In this document: positions 16,652-26,453 of the stretch, piece by piece
Layout: each line of letters starts with the position of its first letter
Position numbering within the stretch: the first letter of the stretch is position 1
Origin: Bacteroidota bacterium
Lineage (GTDB): Bacteria > Bacteroidota > Bacteroidia > Chitinophagales > Chitinophagaceae
Direction of reading: 5' to 3'
DNA length: 41,864 bases
Assembly (NCBI GenBank): GCA_018267625.1
Contig: JAFDYC010000086.1
Span: forward strand, 1 to 41,864
Program-made: the position numbers and the translations under genes
Notes under the pieces: model-generated
What the model saw: the letters and a program-made list of their open reading frames with translations, nothing else
Database searches by the model: none
Told to the model about the DNA's origin: nothing

Positions 16652-19600
16652 CTATTCGAATTTCAGTTCGAGACCCAGTCCGCGTAGCTCATTAACGAGT
16701 ACGTTGAAGGATTCCGGAGTGCCTGCTTTCGGTACGTTGTCACCCTTCACGATGGATTCGTAGGTCTTGGCGCGGCCGATGATGTCGTCCGATTTCAGCG
16801 TGAGCAACTCCTGGAGGATGTTGGAGGCGCCATAGGCTTCGAGCGCCCAGACCTCCATTTCCCCGAAGCGCTGACCACCGAACTGAGCCTTACCACCCAG
16901 AGGTTGCTGTGTGATGAGCGAGTATGGGCCGATAGAACGGGCGTGCATCTTGTCGTCCACCATGTGGTGCAGTTTGATCATGTAGATGATGCCCACGGTA
17001 GCCTTTTGGTCGAAGCGTTCGCCGGTTTCGCCATCATAGAGGTAGGTGTGGCCGAATTCGGGTAAGCCGGCTTCCTTAATCAAATCGGAGATTTCATCCA
17101 AGGTAGCACCGTCGAAAATCGGGGTAGCGAACTTGACGCCCAGCTTTTCACCGGCCCAGCCGAGTACGGTTTCATAAATCTGGCCGATGTTCATCCGGCT
17201 CGGTACGCCGAGGGGGTTGAGGACGATGTCCACCGGGGTGCCGTCTTCCAGGAAGGGCATGTCTTCCTGGCGCACGATACGGGCAACGATACCCTTATTT
17301 CCGTGGCGTCCGGCCATTTTATCGCCCACTTTCAGCTTGCGTTTGGCAGCCAGATAAACCTTAGCCAGTTTCAATACGCCGGCGGGCAGTTCATCGCCAA
17401 TCGAGAGGTTGAACTTCTCGCGTTTGTAGCGGCCAAGCTCTTCATTAAACTTGATGTTGTAGTTGTGAAGGAGCTGATTCACCATTTCGTCTGTGGCGGC
17501 ATCGCCGGTCCAACCCAGAGGGTTCACCGTTGAATAGTCCACAGAACCGAGGGTCTTGGTGTTGAATTTCCCGCCCTTGCTGATGACCGGTTCCCCAAAG
17601 TTGTTAGTGACTCCGGCTGAAGATTTATCCTTCAGGATCGTCATCAGCTTTTCGAGCAGAAGGCTCTTGATTGATTCTGCATTTTTGGTATGCTGTTCTT
17701 CAATCTTCTCTAAGGAGTGCTTTTCACGCACCTTGGAGTTTTTATCCTTCTTTGCGCGTTGGAAGAGTTGTTTTTCGATGACGATACCTTCGGTGCCTGA
17801 CGGTGCTTTTAGGGAAGCATCCTTAGCATCGCCGGCTTTGTCGCCGAAGATGGCGCGGAGGAGTTTTTCTTCAGGGGTAGGGTCAGTTTCGCCTTTTGGC
17901 GTGATTTTCCCAATGAGGATTTCACCTTCCTTGACGTGTGTGCCGATAGCAATCAGGCCGTTTTCGTCAAGGTATCGGGTGGCATCTTCGGAGACATTCG
18001 GGATGTCATTGGTCAGCTCTTCTTCACCCAGCTTGGTGTCACGCACTTCGAGTTCATACTCGTCAACATGGACTGAAGTAAAGAGGTCTTCACGAGCCAC
18101 CTTTTCGTTGATCACGATGGCATCCTCGAAGTTGTAACCCTTCCAGGGCATGAAGGCCACTTTCAGGTTACGGCCTAAGGCCAGTTCACCGTCCTTGGTG
18201 GCATAACCTTCCGTGAGGAAGTCACCATGTTTTACTTTCTGTCCCTTTTTAACGCTGGGGCGGAGAGTGATAGACGTGCTTTGGTTGGTCTTCTTGTATT
18301 TGGTAAGGTGATACACCTTGAGGTCGTCTTCAAACGAAACGAGGCGGTCTTTATCGTTGCGGTTGTAACGAACATGAATTTCGCGTGCATCAACATATTC
18401 CACCACACCATCGCCTTCTGCATGGATCTGAATACGGGCATCACGAGCGGCGCGGCCTTCGAGGCCGGTACCGACGATGGGTACTTGCGGGCGGATAAGG
18501 GGGACGGCCTGACGCTGCATGTTTGAGCCCATCAATGCGCGGTTGGCGTCATCATGCTCGAGGAAGGGGATGAGGGAGGCAGAGAGGCCCACGATTTGGT
18601 TGGGCGCCACGTCCATGTATTCTACTTCATCCGGTGCCAGCAACGGGAAGTCGCCGGTCTGGCGGGAAGTGATTTTGTCTTCCACAAAATGGCCCTTATC
18701 ATCGAGGGGCACATTTGCCTGGGCAATCTTGGCTTCATCTTCTTCTTCGGCAGAGAGGTACGTCTGATTGCGCATATCCACCTTACCATTCTTCACCTTC
18801 CGATAGGGCGTTTCAATAAAGCCCATATCGTTGATTTTAGCGTGTACGCAGAGGGTAGAAATCAGACCGATGTTGGGGCCTTCCGGGGTTTCGATGGTGC
18901 AAAGGCGGCCGTAGTGAGAATAGTGTACGTCGCGGACTTCGAAGCCTGCACGCTCTCGGGACAGGCCGCCCGGGCCGAGGGCTGAAATACGGCGTTTGTG
19001 GGTGATTTCGGACAGCGGGTTTGTCTGGTCGAGGAACTGGGAAAGCTGAGAAGTACCGAAGAACGAATTGATGACGGATGAGAGGGTCCGGGCATTGATG
19101 AGGTCAATGGGTGTGAACACTTCATTGTCGCGTACGTTCATCCGCTCCCGGATGGTACGAGCCATACGGGCCAGGCCTACGCCGAACTGAGCAAAAAGCT
19201 GCTCGCCTACGGTGCGTACCCGGCGGTTGGAGAGGTGGTCAATGTCATCAATTTCTGCCTTGCCGTTTGTGAGGCGAACGAGGTACTTGATGATGGAGAT
19301 GATATCCTCCTTGGTGAGGACTTTTTTCTCCAGATTGATTTCGAGGCCGAGCTTACGGTTGATTTTGTAACGGCCTACTTCGCCGAGGTCATAACGCTTA
19401 TCGGAGAAGAAGAGCTTTTCGATAATGCCGCGAGCGGTTTCGTCATCCGGAGCATCAGAGCCACGGAGTTGGCGATAGATATGCTGAACGGCTTCCAGTT
19501 CCGAGTTGGAGGTGTCTTTGTTGAGGGTGTTGTAGATGATGCTGTAATCACCACTTACTTCTTCTTTTTGAAGGAAGATGGTCTGAATTCCCATTTCCAG

Positions 19601-20464
19601 AACCATTGCGGCGCTGTCTTCGTCCAATACAGAATCACGGTCGAGCAATACTTCATTCCGCTCAATGCTTACCACTTCGCCGGTGTCTTCATCCACGAAA
19701 TCTTCCGTCCAGGTGCGCAACACACGAGCAGCCAGGCGACGGCCCACGCAGCTTGCTAGGCTCTTTTTGTCCACCTTCACTTCGTCCGCCATGCCAAACA
19801 AGGAAAGGATGTCCTTATCTGTTTCATAACCGATGGAGCGCAGCAATGTCGTGACCGGGAATTTCTTCTTACGGTCAATGTAGGCATACATCACATTGTT
19901 GATGTCCGTAGCAAATTCCATCCATGCGCCCTTGAAAGGAATCACCCGGGCTGAATAGATTTTGGTGCCATTGGGGTGAACGCTCTGGCCGAAGAATACG
20001 CCCGGGGAACGGTGAAGCTGGCTCACTACTACGCGTTCAGCACCATTCACAACGAAGGTGCCGCGAGGCGTCATGTAAGGGATATTTCCTAAAAACACAT
20101 CCTGAACGATGGTTTCGAAATCAATATGCTCTTCGTCATTACAGCTCAGTTTCAGCTTTGCTTTCAGGGGCACGCTGTAAGTGAGGCCGCGCTCCATACA
20201 TTCTTCAATGGAATAGCGGGGTGGATCCACGAAGTAGTCTAGAAATTCCAGTACGAAGATGTTCCGGGTGTCTGTAATGGGAAAGTTCTCATTAAACACA
20301 TTGAACAGGCCTTCATTGTTACGCTTGTCTGGCGTAGTCTCCAACTGGAAAAAATCCTTGAAGGATTGGAGTTGAATGGCGAGCAGGTCAGGGGTATCTG
20401 CTACATCGCCTATCTTGCCGAAATTGACACGGCCAGACGTAGTCTTTTTGGTGATATTAGCCAT
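16652..20464 (-). CDS. rpoB: DNA-directed RNA polymerase subunit beta
   Basis: This is the 1270-residue beta subunit of RNA polymerase, the subunit that binds rifampicin and, with beta', forms the catalytic centre. The protein is full length. The rifampicin region is intact ([17 protein letters not shown], then [19 protein letters not shown]), as are the GRHGNKG segment and the C-terminal [24 protein letters not shown] clamp end. I chose the ATG at 20464 ([18 protein letters not shown]); a TTG at 20521 would add 19 non-conserved residues. The gene has its own promoter and terminator, with no rplL upstream and no rpoC downstream, which is unusual. Confidence 0.98.
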   Translation of the reverse strand: MANITKKTTSGRVNFGKIGDVADTPDLLAIQLQSFKDFFQLETTPDKRNNEGLFNVFNENFPITDTRNIFVLEFLDYFVDPPRYSIEECMERGLTYSVPLKAKLKLSCNDEEHIDFETIVQDVFLGNIPYMTPRGTFVVNGAERVVVSQLHRSPGVFFGQSVHPNGTKIYSARVIPFKGAWMEFATDINNVMYAYIDRKKKFPVTTLLRSIGYETDKDILSLFGMADEVKVDKKSLASCVGRRLAARVLRTWTEDFVDEDTGEVVSIERNEVLLDRDSVLDEDSAAMVLEMGIQTIFLQKEEVSGDYSIIYNTLNKDTSNSELEAVQHIYRQLRGSDAPDDETARGIIEKLFFSDKRYDLGEVGRYKINRKLGLEINLEKKVLTKEDIISIIKYLVRLTNGKAEIDDIDHLSNRRVRTVGEQLFAQFGVGLARMARTIRERMNVRDNEVFTPIDLINARTLSSVINSFFGTSQLSQFLDQTNPLSEITHKRRISALGPGGLSRERAGFEVRDVHYSHYGRLCTIETPEGPNIGLISTLCVHAKINDMGFIETPYRKVKNGKVDMRNQTYLSAEEEDEAKIAQANVPLDDKGHFVEDKITSRQTGDFPLLAPDEVEYMDVAPNQIVGLSASLIPFLEHDDANRALMGSNMQRQAVPLIRPQVPIVGTGLEGRAARDARIQIHAEGDGVVEYVDAREIHVRYNRNDKDRLVSFEDDLKVYHLTKYKKTNQSTSITLRPSVKKGQKVKHGDFLTEGYATKDGELALGRNLKVAFMPWKGYNFEDAIVINEKVAREDLFTSVHVDEYELEVRDTKLGEEELTNDIPNVSEDATRYLDENGLIAIGTHVKEGEILIGKITPKGETDPTPEEKLLRAIFGDKAGDAKDASLKAPSGTEGIVIEKQLFQRAKKDKNSKVREKHSLEKIEEQHTKNAESIKSLLLEKLMTILKDKSSAGVTNNFGEPVISKGGKFNTKTLGSVDYSTVNPLGWTGDAATDEMVNQLLHNYNIKFNEELGRYKREKFNLSIGDELPAGVLKLAKVYLAAKRKLKVGDKMAGRHGNKGIVARIVRQEDMPFLEDGTPVDIVLNPLGVPSRMNIGQIYETVLGWAGEKLGVKFATPIFDGATLDEISDLIKEAGLPEFGHTYLYDGETGERFDQKATVGIIYMIKLHHMVDDKMHARSIGPYSLITQQPLGGKAQFGGQRFGEMEVWALEAYGASNILQELLTLKSDDIIGRAKTYESIVKGDNVPKAGTPESFNVLVNELRGLGLELKFE

Positions 20465-20621
20465 AGTATTGCTTGAATCTTTACGTTCTTTATTCCGTAC
20501 ATGAAGCTCATTCCGGCACAATGCCTCATGCCTGAAGGATTGGAGAAAGCCCTTTCCTTACAGGCAAAATTTATGTGTCAGCTTTGGCTACAATAAAGAG
20601 AATGGTACACGCGCGGGGCTG

Positions 20622-20652
20622 CAAATATAGGTCGGTCAGCCGGGCAAGCAAA
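20622..20652 (-). promoter_or_regulatory. rpoB: complete Bacteroidota-type promoter of rpoB
   Basis: On the minus strand TTTG (20652-20649) is followed by a 19-base spacer and TATATTTG (20629-20622). This fits the Bacteroidota consensus TTTG-N19-TAnnTTTG exactly. It should drive rpoB independently of any ribosomal protein operon. Confidence 0.8.
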
Positions 20653-20800
20653 ATTTGTTCCAAACCAGCAATGTTAGAAGAAAATAAATTTTTGAATTTC
20701 GGTTCGTCTGAAATGAATTTTTGCCGCTTGAAATAGGAAAAGATCGTTTCAGGAGCCTGAAATGCTTTCTTCAGAAACCGGCAGCTCCCTCAGCCTCTCT

Positions 20801-20808
20801 TACCTTCG
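20801..20808 (+). promoter_or_regulatory. purM: -7 promoter box for purM
   Basis: TACCTTCG lies eight bases before the purM ATG at 20817, within the distance seen for ribD and prmC. No TTTG is present 19 bases upstream. Confidence 0.45.
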
Positions 20809-20816
20809 CGGCCTCT

Positions 20817-21986
20817 ATGGCAACCACCGACCGCTATGCGCTTCGAGGCGTCAGTGCCCAAAAGGAAGATGTTCACCATGCAACGGCCCGGCTTAATAAA
20901 GGCCTGTTCCCAAATGCTTTTTGCAAAGTCTATCCCGACTATTGGGGCGGGGATGCCGATTGGTGCAATATCATGCATGCCGATGGCGCCGGCACCAAGA
21001 GTAGCTTAGCCTACCTCTACTGGCGCGAAACAGGGGATCTCAGCGTCTGGCAGGGAATTGCCATTGATGCGATTGTGATGAACCTGGACGACCTGCTTTG
21101 TGTGGGTGCTACCGGGCCATTCACCTATTCCTCTACCATTGGCCGCAATAAAGGCTTAGTTCCCGGAGAGGTGATTTCAGAAATAATAAATGGGACACAG
21201 GCCTATTTTGATAAACTGAGTGGCTTTGGTCTTCAATTCCATTTTATGGGGGGCGAAACAGCCGATGTGGGTGATGTAGTGCGCACCATCATCGTAGATG
21301 GGACGATGGCATGCCGTATGAGGCGCGACCGGTTGGTGACCACCGAGAAACTGAAACCCGGTGACGTCATCGTCAGCCTGGCTTCCTACGGGCAAGCCAT
21401 TTACGAAGACCAATACAACAGTGGCATGGGCAGCAATGGACTCAGCTCCGCCCGGCATGAATTACTCCACAAAGATTACGCTTCAAAATATCCGGAAAGC
21501 ATAGACCCTGCTCTGCCTCAGGAGGTGGTCTATAATGGGCGCTACCATCTGACAGACCCTACAGAAACGAATCTGGATGCCGGCAAAATGCTGCTTGCCC
21601 CTACCCGCACTTATGCTCCTGTGTTGCTGGAAGTGCTGGAAAAGCATTTTGAGCACATACACGGCATTATCCATTGCAGCGGAGGCGGGCAAACAAAATG
21701 CCTGCATTACCTGCCAGGCCCTATGCGTGTCGTAAAAAATCAGCTCCCCGCGCCCCCCCCTCTTTTCAACATGATTCAGGAAGCTGCAGACACTGAGTGG
21801 CGCGAAATGTATCAGGTATTCAACATGGGGGCAAGGATGGAAATCTTTACGGACGAGAACACTGCCGCCGAAATCATGTCTATTTCTAAAAAATGGGGCA
21901 TTGATGCAACGCTCAGCGGGCATATTGAAGCTGCTTCGCAAAAAGAACTGCTTCTCGAAACCCCTTACGGTTCCTTCCGGTATTAG
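20817..21986 (+). CDS. purM: phosphoribosylformylglycinamidine cyclo-ligase (AIR synthase)
   Basis: PurM closes the imidazole ring of FGAM to give AIR in purine synthesis, using ATP. The protein has 389 residues, longer than the roughly 345 of E. coli, as in the Bacteroidota form. Visible AIR-synthase features are DGAGTKSSLAYLYWRETGD near the N-terminus, MNLDDLLCVGATGP, the HFMGGETADVGDVVRT stretch and HCSGGGQTKCLHY. The ATG at 20817 (MATTDRYALRGV) gives the expected beginning; the open frame extends further upstream, but only into non-conserved sequence. It is divergent from rpoB and not in a pur operon. Confidence 0.9.
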   Translation: MATTDRYALRGVSAQKEDVHHATARLNKGLFPNAFCKVYPDYWGGDADWCNIMHADGAGTKSSLAYLYWRETGDLSVWQGIAIDAIVMNLDDLLCVGATGPFTYSSTIGRNKGLVPGEVISEIINGTQAYFDKLSGFGLQFHFMGGETADVGDVVRTIIVDGTMACRMRRDRLVTTEKLKPGDVIVSLASYGQAIYEDQYNSGMGSNGLSSARHELLHKDYASKYPESIDPALPQEVVYNGRYHLTDPTETNLDAGKMLLAPTRTYAPVLLEVLEKHFEHIHGIIHCSGGGQTKCLHYLPGPMRVVKNQLPAPPPLFNMIQEAADTEWREMYQVFNMGARMEIFTDENTAAEIMSISKKWGIDATLSGHIEAASQKELLLETPYGSFRY

Positions 21987-22095
21987 GTTTTGAATTGTAT
22001 TTATTCACGGAACTATTTCATCTTTCTAAAAAAAAATCGTTCGGGGAAATTTCTTGCTCCTTTCTACGTTTTCTATACCGAACGAAACCCCCATC

Positions 22096-22944
22096 ATGCG
22101 TCAAATCACATTCTTTCCTGCACTGATTGCCCTTGCCGGCTTTAGCAATTTTACTGCTGATGCCCAAGACAAGATTTTTTTCAAAGACGGCACTGTATTA
22201 GAAGCCCGAATTCGGGAAATAAACAATCGGGATGTAGTTTATACTCCCTGGAACAGCAATGATTCTTCGGAATATGCCGTTACAAAAAGAGGGATTCAGC
22301 GGGTCGTTTTTCAGAACGGCTTAGAACAAAGTTTCGACAATCGCAGGACGGTTCGTACCCTCGCCCCACGGAGTTCCAAAACGTCGGGTCAAAATAATCA
22401 GGAGGATTATGGCAAAAACCTGATTTGCTTTTCTCCCCTGCAAATGACCAACGAAAGTGCTGCTGGGATTGGCTTGCAATATGAGCGCGTGTTAGATAAA
22501 AATGGGCATATCAGCTTCAGCCTGCCTTTTGCTCTTTCATTTCGCCAGCAAGAAGAATACAACCCGAATGGGAATTATGAACAGCATTCCACTTTGTTTA
22601 GCTACATCTATCCCGGATTGAAGTTTTATCCTGCCAGCTACAACCACCGGGTGACTTATAGTATTGGTCCTTCCTTTGGGTTTGGCTATGGGAAAATCCC
22701 GGTTTTAGTGCAGATTTGGGATCCGAACGGAGGCTATTATCGAAATAGCTGGGAAGACAAAACGGTAACCAAAGGAGGCTTCATGATCACCAATGGACTG
22801 AATATCCAAATCACCCGGGCCTTTTATCTTGGGATAGAAGCAGGGCTAGGCATATTTTACTTCAATGATGGTGTGGACCATTTTTCATTTGGCGACGATG
22901 ATCCAATGGCCCAACTGAGTTTCCGTATGGGTTACCGATTCTGA
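22096..22944 (+). CDS. outer-membrane beta-barrel-like protein, function unknown
   Basis: The 282-residue protein has a signal peptide (MRQITFFPALIALAGFSNFTADAQ). Next comes a short domain, DKIFFKDGTVLEARIREINNRDVVYTPW, of a kind often found at the start of Bacteroidota outer-membrane proteins. The rest is rich in alternating aromatic and glycine residues and ends in ...LSFRMGYRF; a terminal phenylalanine is typical of outer-membrane barrels. I start it at the ATG 22096 for the signal peptide. Its last 13 bases overlap the end of the convergent hydrolase gene. Confidence 0.7.
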   Translation: MRQITFFPALIALAGFSNFTADAQDKIFFKDGTVLEARIREINNRDVVYTPWNSNDSSEYAVTKRGIQRVVFQNGLEQSFDNRRTVRTLAPRSSKTSGQNNQEDYGKNLICFSPLQMTNESAAGIGLQYERVLDKNGHISFSLPFALSFRQQEEYNPNGNYEQHSTLFSYIYPGLKFYPASYNHRVTYSIGPSFGFGYGKIPVLVQIWDPNGGYYRNSWEDKTVTKGGFMITNGLNIQITRAFYLGIEAGLGIFYFNDGVDHFSFGDDDPMAQLSFRMGYRF

Positions 22945-23633
22945 ACGTTTACCCGCTGCATATTGCGCAACACAAAGCCTGTAAGCAGGCTCAAATCCAC
23001 CCGATCCAATGAGTGTGGTGTTTCCGGCAGCAGGGCCATCATAGCATTCGGAAGCACCCGATACAAGGCCAAAGTTTCTTCTGCGCTCACCATGGTATCT
23101 CGGTCGCCGAGTAGGACACAGGCTGGCTGCTGAATTTTTGCCAAATCAACATCGGGAATGCACTGAGTATGCATCTGGGTAATCAGCTTGCGGGTTTCGT
23201 TCACCACTTTTTCCCAGCCATTTCGACTGTGTAAGCCGGCCAATGACCGGGCAAATTGCGGCACCTTAGCTTCCATTTTTTCCGGCTCAAGCAGAGCCGA
23301 CTCGCGTGCACAAATCGCTTCCGTCCAGTCCATTTTTGTAGCTAAGGTGCAAAGAGAAAGAATTCGTTCTGGCACCCGCAAAGCCAGATTTAGCGCTACG
23401 AAACCGCCCATACTATAACCAAAAACATGCGCTGATGCAAGGCCACGTTCATCCATAAATCGGATTACTTCTTCTTCAAAAATGTTCATGGAAAGCCCTT
23501 GCTCGGGCCATGCAGTCTGCCCGTGACCGGGAAAGTCTAAACAGCACGTTTCTACACCCCTTCGGGTAAAAATTTCCTGGAGGCCTTTCATCGAAGCAGC
23601 CGCACCCAACGCAGCATGTAGCAAAATGAGCAT
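22932..23633 (-). CDS. alpha/beta-hydrolase
   Basis: The 233-residue protein is a small alpha/beta-hydrolase. The nucleophile elbow is GYSMGG (Ser about 74), the acid is in LLGDRDTMV and the histidine in ETPHSLDRVD near the C-terminus. The early HAALGAAASM stretch corresponds to the oxyanion loop. No signal peptide is present. The substrate is unknown; the overall form is like small esterases and MenH-type enzymes, but I see nothing that fixes the reaction. It may be the last gene of the coaX-lptC transcript (73-base gap). Confidence 0.82.
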   Translation of the reverse strand: MLILLHAALGAAASMKGLQEIFTRRGVETCCLDFPGHGQTAWPEQGLSMNIFEEEVIRFMDERGLASAHVFGYSMGGFVALNLALRVPERILSLCTLATKMDWTEAICARESALLEPEKMEAKVPQFARSLAGLHSRNGWEKVVNETRKLITQMHTQCIPDVDLAKIQQPACVLLGDRDTMVSAEETLALYRVLPNAMMALLPETPHSLDRVDLSLLTGFVLRNMQRVNVQNR

Positions 23634-23706
23634 GATTTTTTTTGAAATCTCAGCCGCAAAATTGGCCCGGCTACACCCTTAAAGAACAAGTTTCTATTCG
23701 TAAGAG

Positions 23707-24372
23707 CTATTCCGGCAACTGGCTCTTTTCGAGCTGAACACTCCCCTGGATGTTGGTGATTTGGTAAACCGAAAAATCCTGACTGGCTTCCATACCCGTA
23801 CCAATCAGCACTTGAGTGGGTGTGGTAATTCGCACGGGCTTTTCGGTAAAAAATTTCTGCATCTGCTCATTCCAGATTAGCTCCTGTGTGTCCAGCTTTT
23901 CTCCCTTGTCATTGACCACATGCACACTGTCGCGCAGCAGCACATTACCCGCCTTTTCATAATAGCGACCATAGCGGGCAGTAACCGTGCTTTTCAACTG
24001 TCCCGATTCATTGAAAAAATCAGCTCTCAAGCCTTCTTTCATTTCCGTATATGGGGGATCGGCTGCTTCATTGCGGATGAAAACATGCGCAAAGAGTCTT
24101 GCCTTCAAAACACCTCCAACGCTGTATAGGATGGTGACATCCCTGCCTTTGTCTTCCCCCAATTTATCTCGTTGCGTCACCTCATTGATTTCTTTCATGC
24201 TGTTGTTGCAGGAAGAAAAGCAAAGGACGCAGAACAGACCGGCGAGCGCTATTCGTGAGCAATAACGGTGCAATTTTTCAAAATGAAACTTTGCTTGCAA
24301 ACACAGAAAGGAACTATTGTCGGCCTTAGGAGGCAGGCATTCAGGAGAATTTACAAAACCGGCTTTAGTCAT
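23707..24372 (-). CDS. lptC: LPS export periplasmic protein LptC
   Basis: LptC links the inner-membrane LptBFG transporter to LptA in lipopolysaccharide export. The protein has a hydrophobic segment ending in a cysteine (IALAGLFCVLCFSSC), fitting a lipoprotein signal, and a beta-rich LptC/OstA-type domain (about residues 80-200) with LRADFFNESGQLKSTVTARYG and DTQELIWNEQ. With the ATG at 24372 it has 221 residues and overlaps the upstream gene by eight bases, but it then has about 33 residues before the signal. A TTG at 24273 would give a normal lipoprotein signal and 188 residues and may be the true start. The coaX, outer-membrane protein, lptC order is common in Bacteroidota. Confidence 0.85.
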   Translation of the reverse strand: MTKAGFVNSPECLPPKADNSSFLCLQAKFHFEKLHRYCSRIALAGLFCVLCFSSCNNSMKEINEVTQRDKLGEDKGRDVTILYSVGGVLKARLFAHVFIRNEAADPPYTEMKEGLRADFFNESGQLKSTVTARYGRYYEKAGNVLLRDSVHVVNDKGEKLDTQELIWNEQMQKFFTEKPVRITTPTQVLIGTGMEASQDFSVYQITNIQGSVQLEKSQLPE

Positions 24373-25666
24373 ATTTCCGCTTGATAAACCAGCGGTCATT
24401 GAGCGAGATGCCGAGGTGTAGACGGAAATAATTCATCTGAACCAGACCATTTTCAGTAGTACCCCGGCGACCAAATTCCAAAGCCGTATGCACACGGTCT
24501 GCTCCACGCTTAAAAGGGAACGAAGCTCCTACCGTCAGGCCGTAATAGTTCAGCTTCGTGTCGTGCAGCTGCACATAATCATCACCATAATAAAATCCCA
24601 TCCGGTAAGTGACCCGCTGAAAGTAATGGTACACGCTACCGGGAGCAGGAGTGAACTCGCCCCCCAGGCTATATCGCATGGTCTTATCCGTTACAGAATC
24701 GCTAAGGCCGAAGTTTTGATATTGGTTCCAATCAGTGCGGGTAATATCGGCAGCCAGGCTCCAGTTGCCGCCACCCAACTGAGCACCGAACGAATAAGTA
24801 GCAGGAATGGTGATTTTCCCTTGCTGGCCCGGGAGCGAATAGGCAGTATCCTGCACTTCCTGCAGGCCATAATAGAAAAAGGAACTACCATAGGTCTCTC
24901 TCGATGCGTTGATTTGCTGGCTCAGTTCCAACGTTGCGCCGAGCCGATAATTCCAGCCATTGCGCAAGGTATCATGCCATTGCAGGCCGCCTTTCCAGTA
25001 GATACCCCCGATGCGGGTGTAGCGGGAAAAATCAGAGCCCAGCATCTTGGTGCTGTCTAAGTTGACTAACCTGCTGGTGTTGCGGATATTGCCAAAAAGG
25101 TAGCCGAAATTGGCACCAAAAGAAAATCCGCCGAAGCTGTATCCGCCGCCGATAAAGGCATAGTTCAGTCCGCCTTCACCGGTATATTCAGAGGCGTTTT
25201 TATTGATGATAGTGCTACCCCCATTTTCGTTGATTAAAGTTGCAGCAGTGTCCACGTTATGGTAATAAACATGGCTGCGAGGCTCCAATCCGAAGGCCAT
25301 TCCTCCATGTTTTCCCAAGGGGATGCCGACCCGCAGGTACGATAGTGTAAGAGAGCCGGTATTGTAATTCTGATTGCCGGCATCAATGCTGCGCAACCCT
25401 CCGGTAAAAGCTGCTTCGTAGGTAGTGAGCCGCAAGCTGGGGTAGGAAGCCGGGTTATCTGTATTCAAGGCTGCAGCGTTTTGAAACGCCGTGCTCGTGT
25501 AGCCCATACCACGGTTCAGGACGCTGGTACCCGTGGTCATTTCCCCCAAACCATAACGGCTGTAGGGGTCATTTTCTTTATTGGAATTACCGTTTTGCGC
25601 AGCAGCCGCTGAAGTGACACACACAAGGGCAGCGGCCAGCAGCCGGCTAACGGAGAAATCGGACAT
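24365..25666 (-). CDS. outer-membrane beta-barrel protein in the coaX-lptC cluster
   Basis: The 433-residue protein has a signal peptide (LLAAALVCVTSAAAAQ) and then SRYGLGEMTTGTSVLNRGMGYT, followed by a long run of alternating beta strands rich in Gly, Tyr and Phe, as in FadL/OmpP1-like barrels. I cannot name a substrate. Its position between coaX and lptC is shared with many Bacteroidota, which hints at a role in outer-membrane biogenesis. The ATG at 25666 overlaps the coaX end by 20 bases and its stop overlaps the lptC start. Confidence 0.75.
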   Translation of the reverse strand: MSDFSVSRLLAAALVCVTSAAAAQNGNSNKENDPYSRYGLGEMTTGTSVLNRGMGYTSTAFQNAAALNTDNPASYPSLRLTTYEAAFTGGLRSIDAGNQNYNTGSLTLSYLRVGIPLGKHGGMAFGLEPRSHVYYHNVDTAATLINENGGSTIINKNASEYTGEGGLNYAFIGGGYSFGGFSFGANFGYLFGNIRNTSRLVNLDSTKMLGSDFSRYTRIGGIYWKGGLQWHDTLRNGWNYRLGATLELSQQINASRETYGSSFFYYGLQEVQDTAYSLPGQQGKITIPATYSFGAQLGGGNWSLAADITRTDWNQYQNFGLSDSVTDKTMRYSLGGEFTPAPGSVYHYFQRVTYRMGFYYGDDYVQLHDTKLNYYGLTVGASFPFKRGADRVHTALEFGRRGTTENGLVQMNYFRLHLGISLNDRWFIKRKYD

Positions 25667-26390
25667 TATGCTTCAGGATTTGATACAGACCCTTCAGGAT
25701 GATTTGAGGGTCGGCAAATATCCCGCTTTTGATATGGCGCACAAAGAAAGCTGCGTCTCCTCCGGTTAAAACGGCGTGAAACTCTCCGTATTCTTTCCTG
25801 AAATCTTCCACCATACCATCAATTTCTGCGGCAATACCAAAGACAACCCCACTCCTCATGCAGGTAGCCGTGTCGTAACCCAACAGCAGGGTTGCACCTT
25901 CACGGGGCACCTCGGGAAGCCCATCCGTGAACTGATGCATGGCATCGAGCCGCATCTGAAAGCCCGGCGAAATAGCACCGCCCCGGAATGCACCATTATT
26001 AAGAATAAAATTGTAGGTGATGCAGGTTCCTAAGGCAACCACGAGGCAGTTCTTTCCGGGATTTTCTGCAAAGGCCCCCGCCACGGCTGCCAGCCGATCC
26101 ATGCCAAGTGTATCACTGGAGAAATAAGCATTCATAATGGGCAACGGGGTGCGCGGGCCCAACTTCACAAAATGGGTATGTTCTGCGAGTATGGCTTCAA
26201 TGCTTTCTTCATGATTTACGACCGAGCAAAGGATAGAAGCTCGGGGTTGCTGTGTTTCTATCAGGCTGCGTAGCCTTTGCTCTGCTTCATGTGCCGTGAA
26301 CGTTTCTTGCAGGATGAAGGTCCCATCAGCAGTGTCGGCAACGGCGACTTTTACCAGCGTGTTGCCCCAGTCTATGCATAGCAGTTTCAT
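25647..26390 (-). CDS. coaX: type III pantothenate kinase
   Basis: CoaX phosphorylates pantothenate in the first step of coenzyme A synthesis. The 247-residue protein has the ASKHA-fold phosphate motif DWGNTLVKVA (7-16), GPRTPLPI (about 77-84), GTCITYNFI and GGAISPGFQMRLDAMHQFT, all typical of type III enzymes. Length is normal. It leads the run coaX, outer-membrane protein, lptC. A -7 box lies 25 bases before its ATG. Confidence 0.93.
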   Translation of the reverse strand: MKLLCIDWGNTLVKVAVADTADGTFILQETFTAHEAEQRLRSLIETQQPRASILCSVVNHEESIEAILAEHTHFVKLGPRTPLPIMNAYFSSDTLGMDRLAAVAGAFAENPGKNCLVVALGTCITYNFILNNGAFRGGAISPGFQMRLDAMHQFTDGLPEVPREGATLLLGYDTATCMRSGVVFGIAAEIDGMVEDFRKEYGEFHAVLTGGDAAFFVRHIKSGIFADPQIILKGLYQILKHNVRFLR

Positions 26391-26415
26391 GAGCGTTCTG
26401 ATTTTTGAAGGGCTA

Positions 26416-26423
26416 CGAAAATA
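26416..26423 (-). promoter_or_regulatory. coaX: -7 promoter box for coaX
   Basis: On the minus strand the sequence reads TATTTTCG, 25 bases before the coaX ATG at 26390. No -33 element is seen at the usual distance. Confidence 0.4.
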
Positions 26424-26453
26424 AGGCGAAGCAAGGCGTCTTCCCGACTTGCT

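Larger units (their letters stand above)
20465..20816. other. divergent promoter region and rpoB leader
   Basis: These 352 bases separate rpoB and purM. They hold the full rpoB promoter (20622-20652) and a purM -7 box (20801-20808). The predicted rpoB leader is about 150 bases long. I see only a very small hairpin in it (20542-20557) and no recognisable riboswitch. Confidence 0.6.

Noticed and set aside
16652..20464. Several long open frames antisense to rpoB (for example 19235-19759 and 17556-18137 on the plus strand)
   Set aside because: They lie wholly inside a conserved essential gene, have no recognisable motifs, and are expected from its codon bias.
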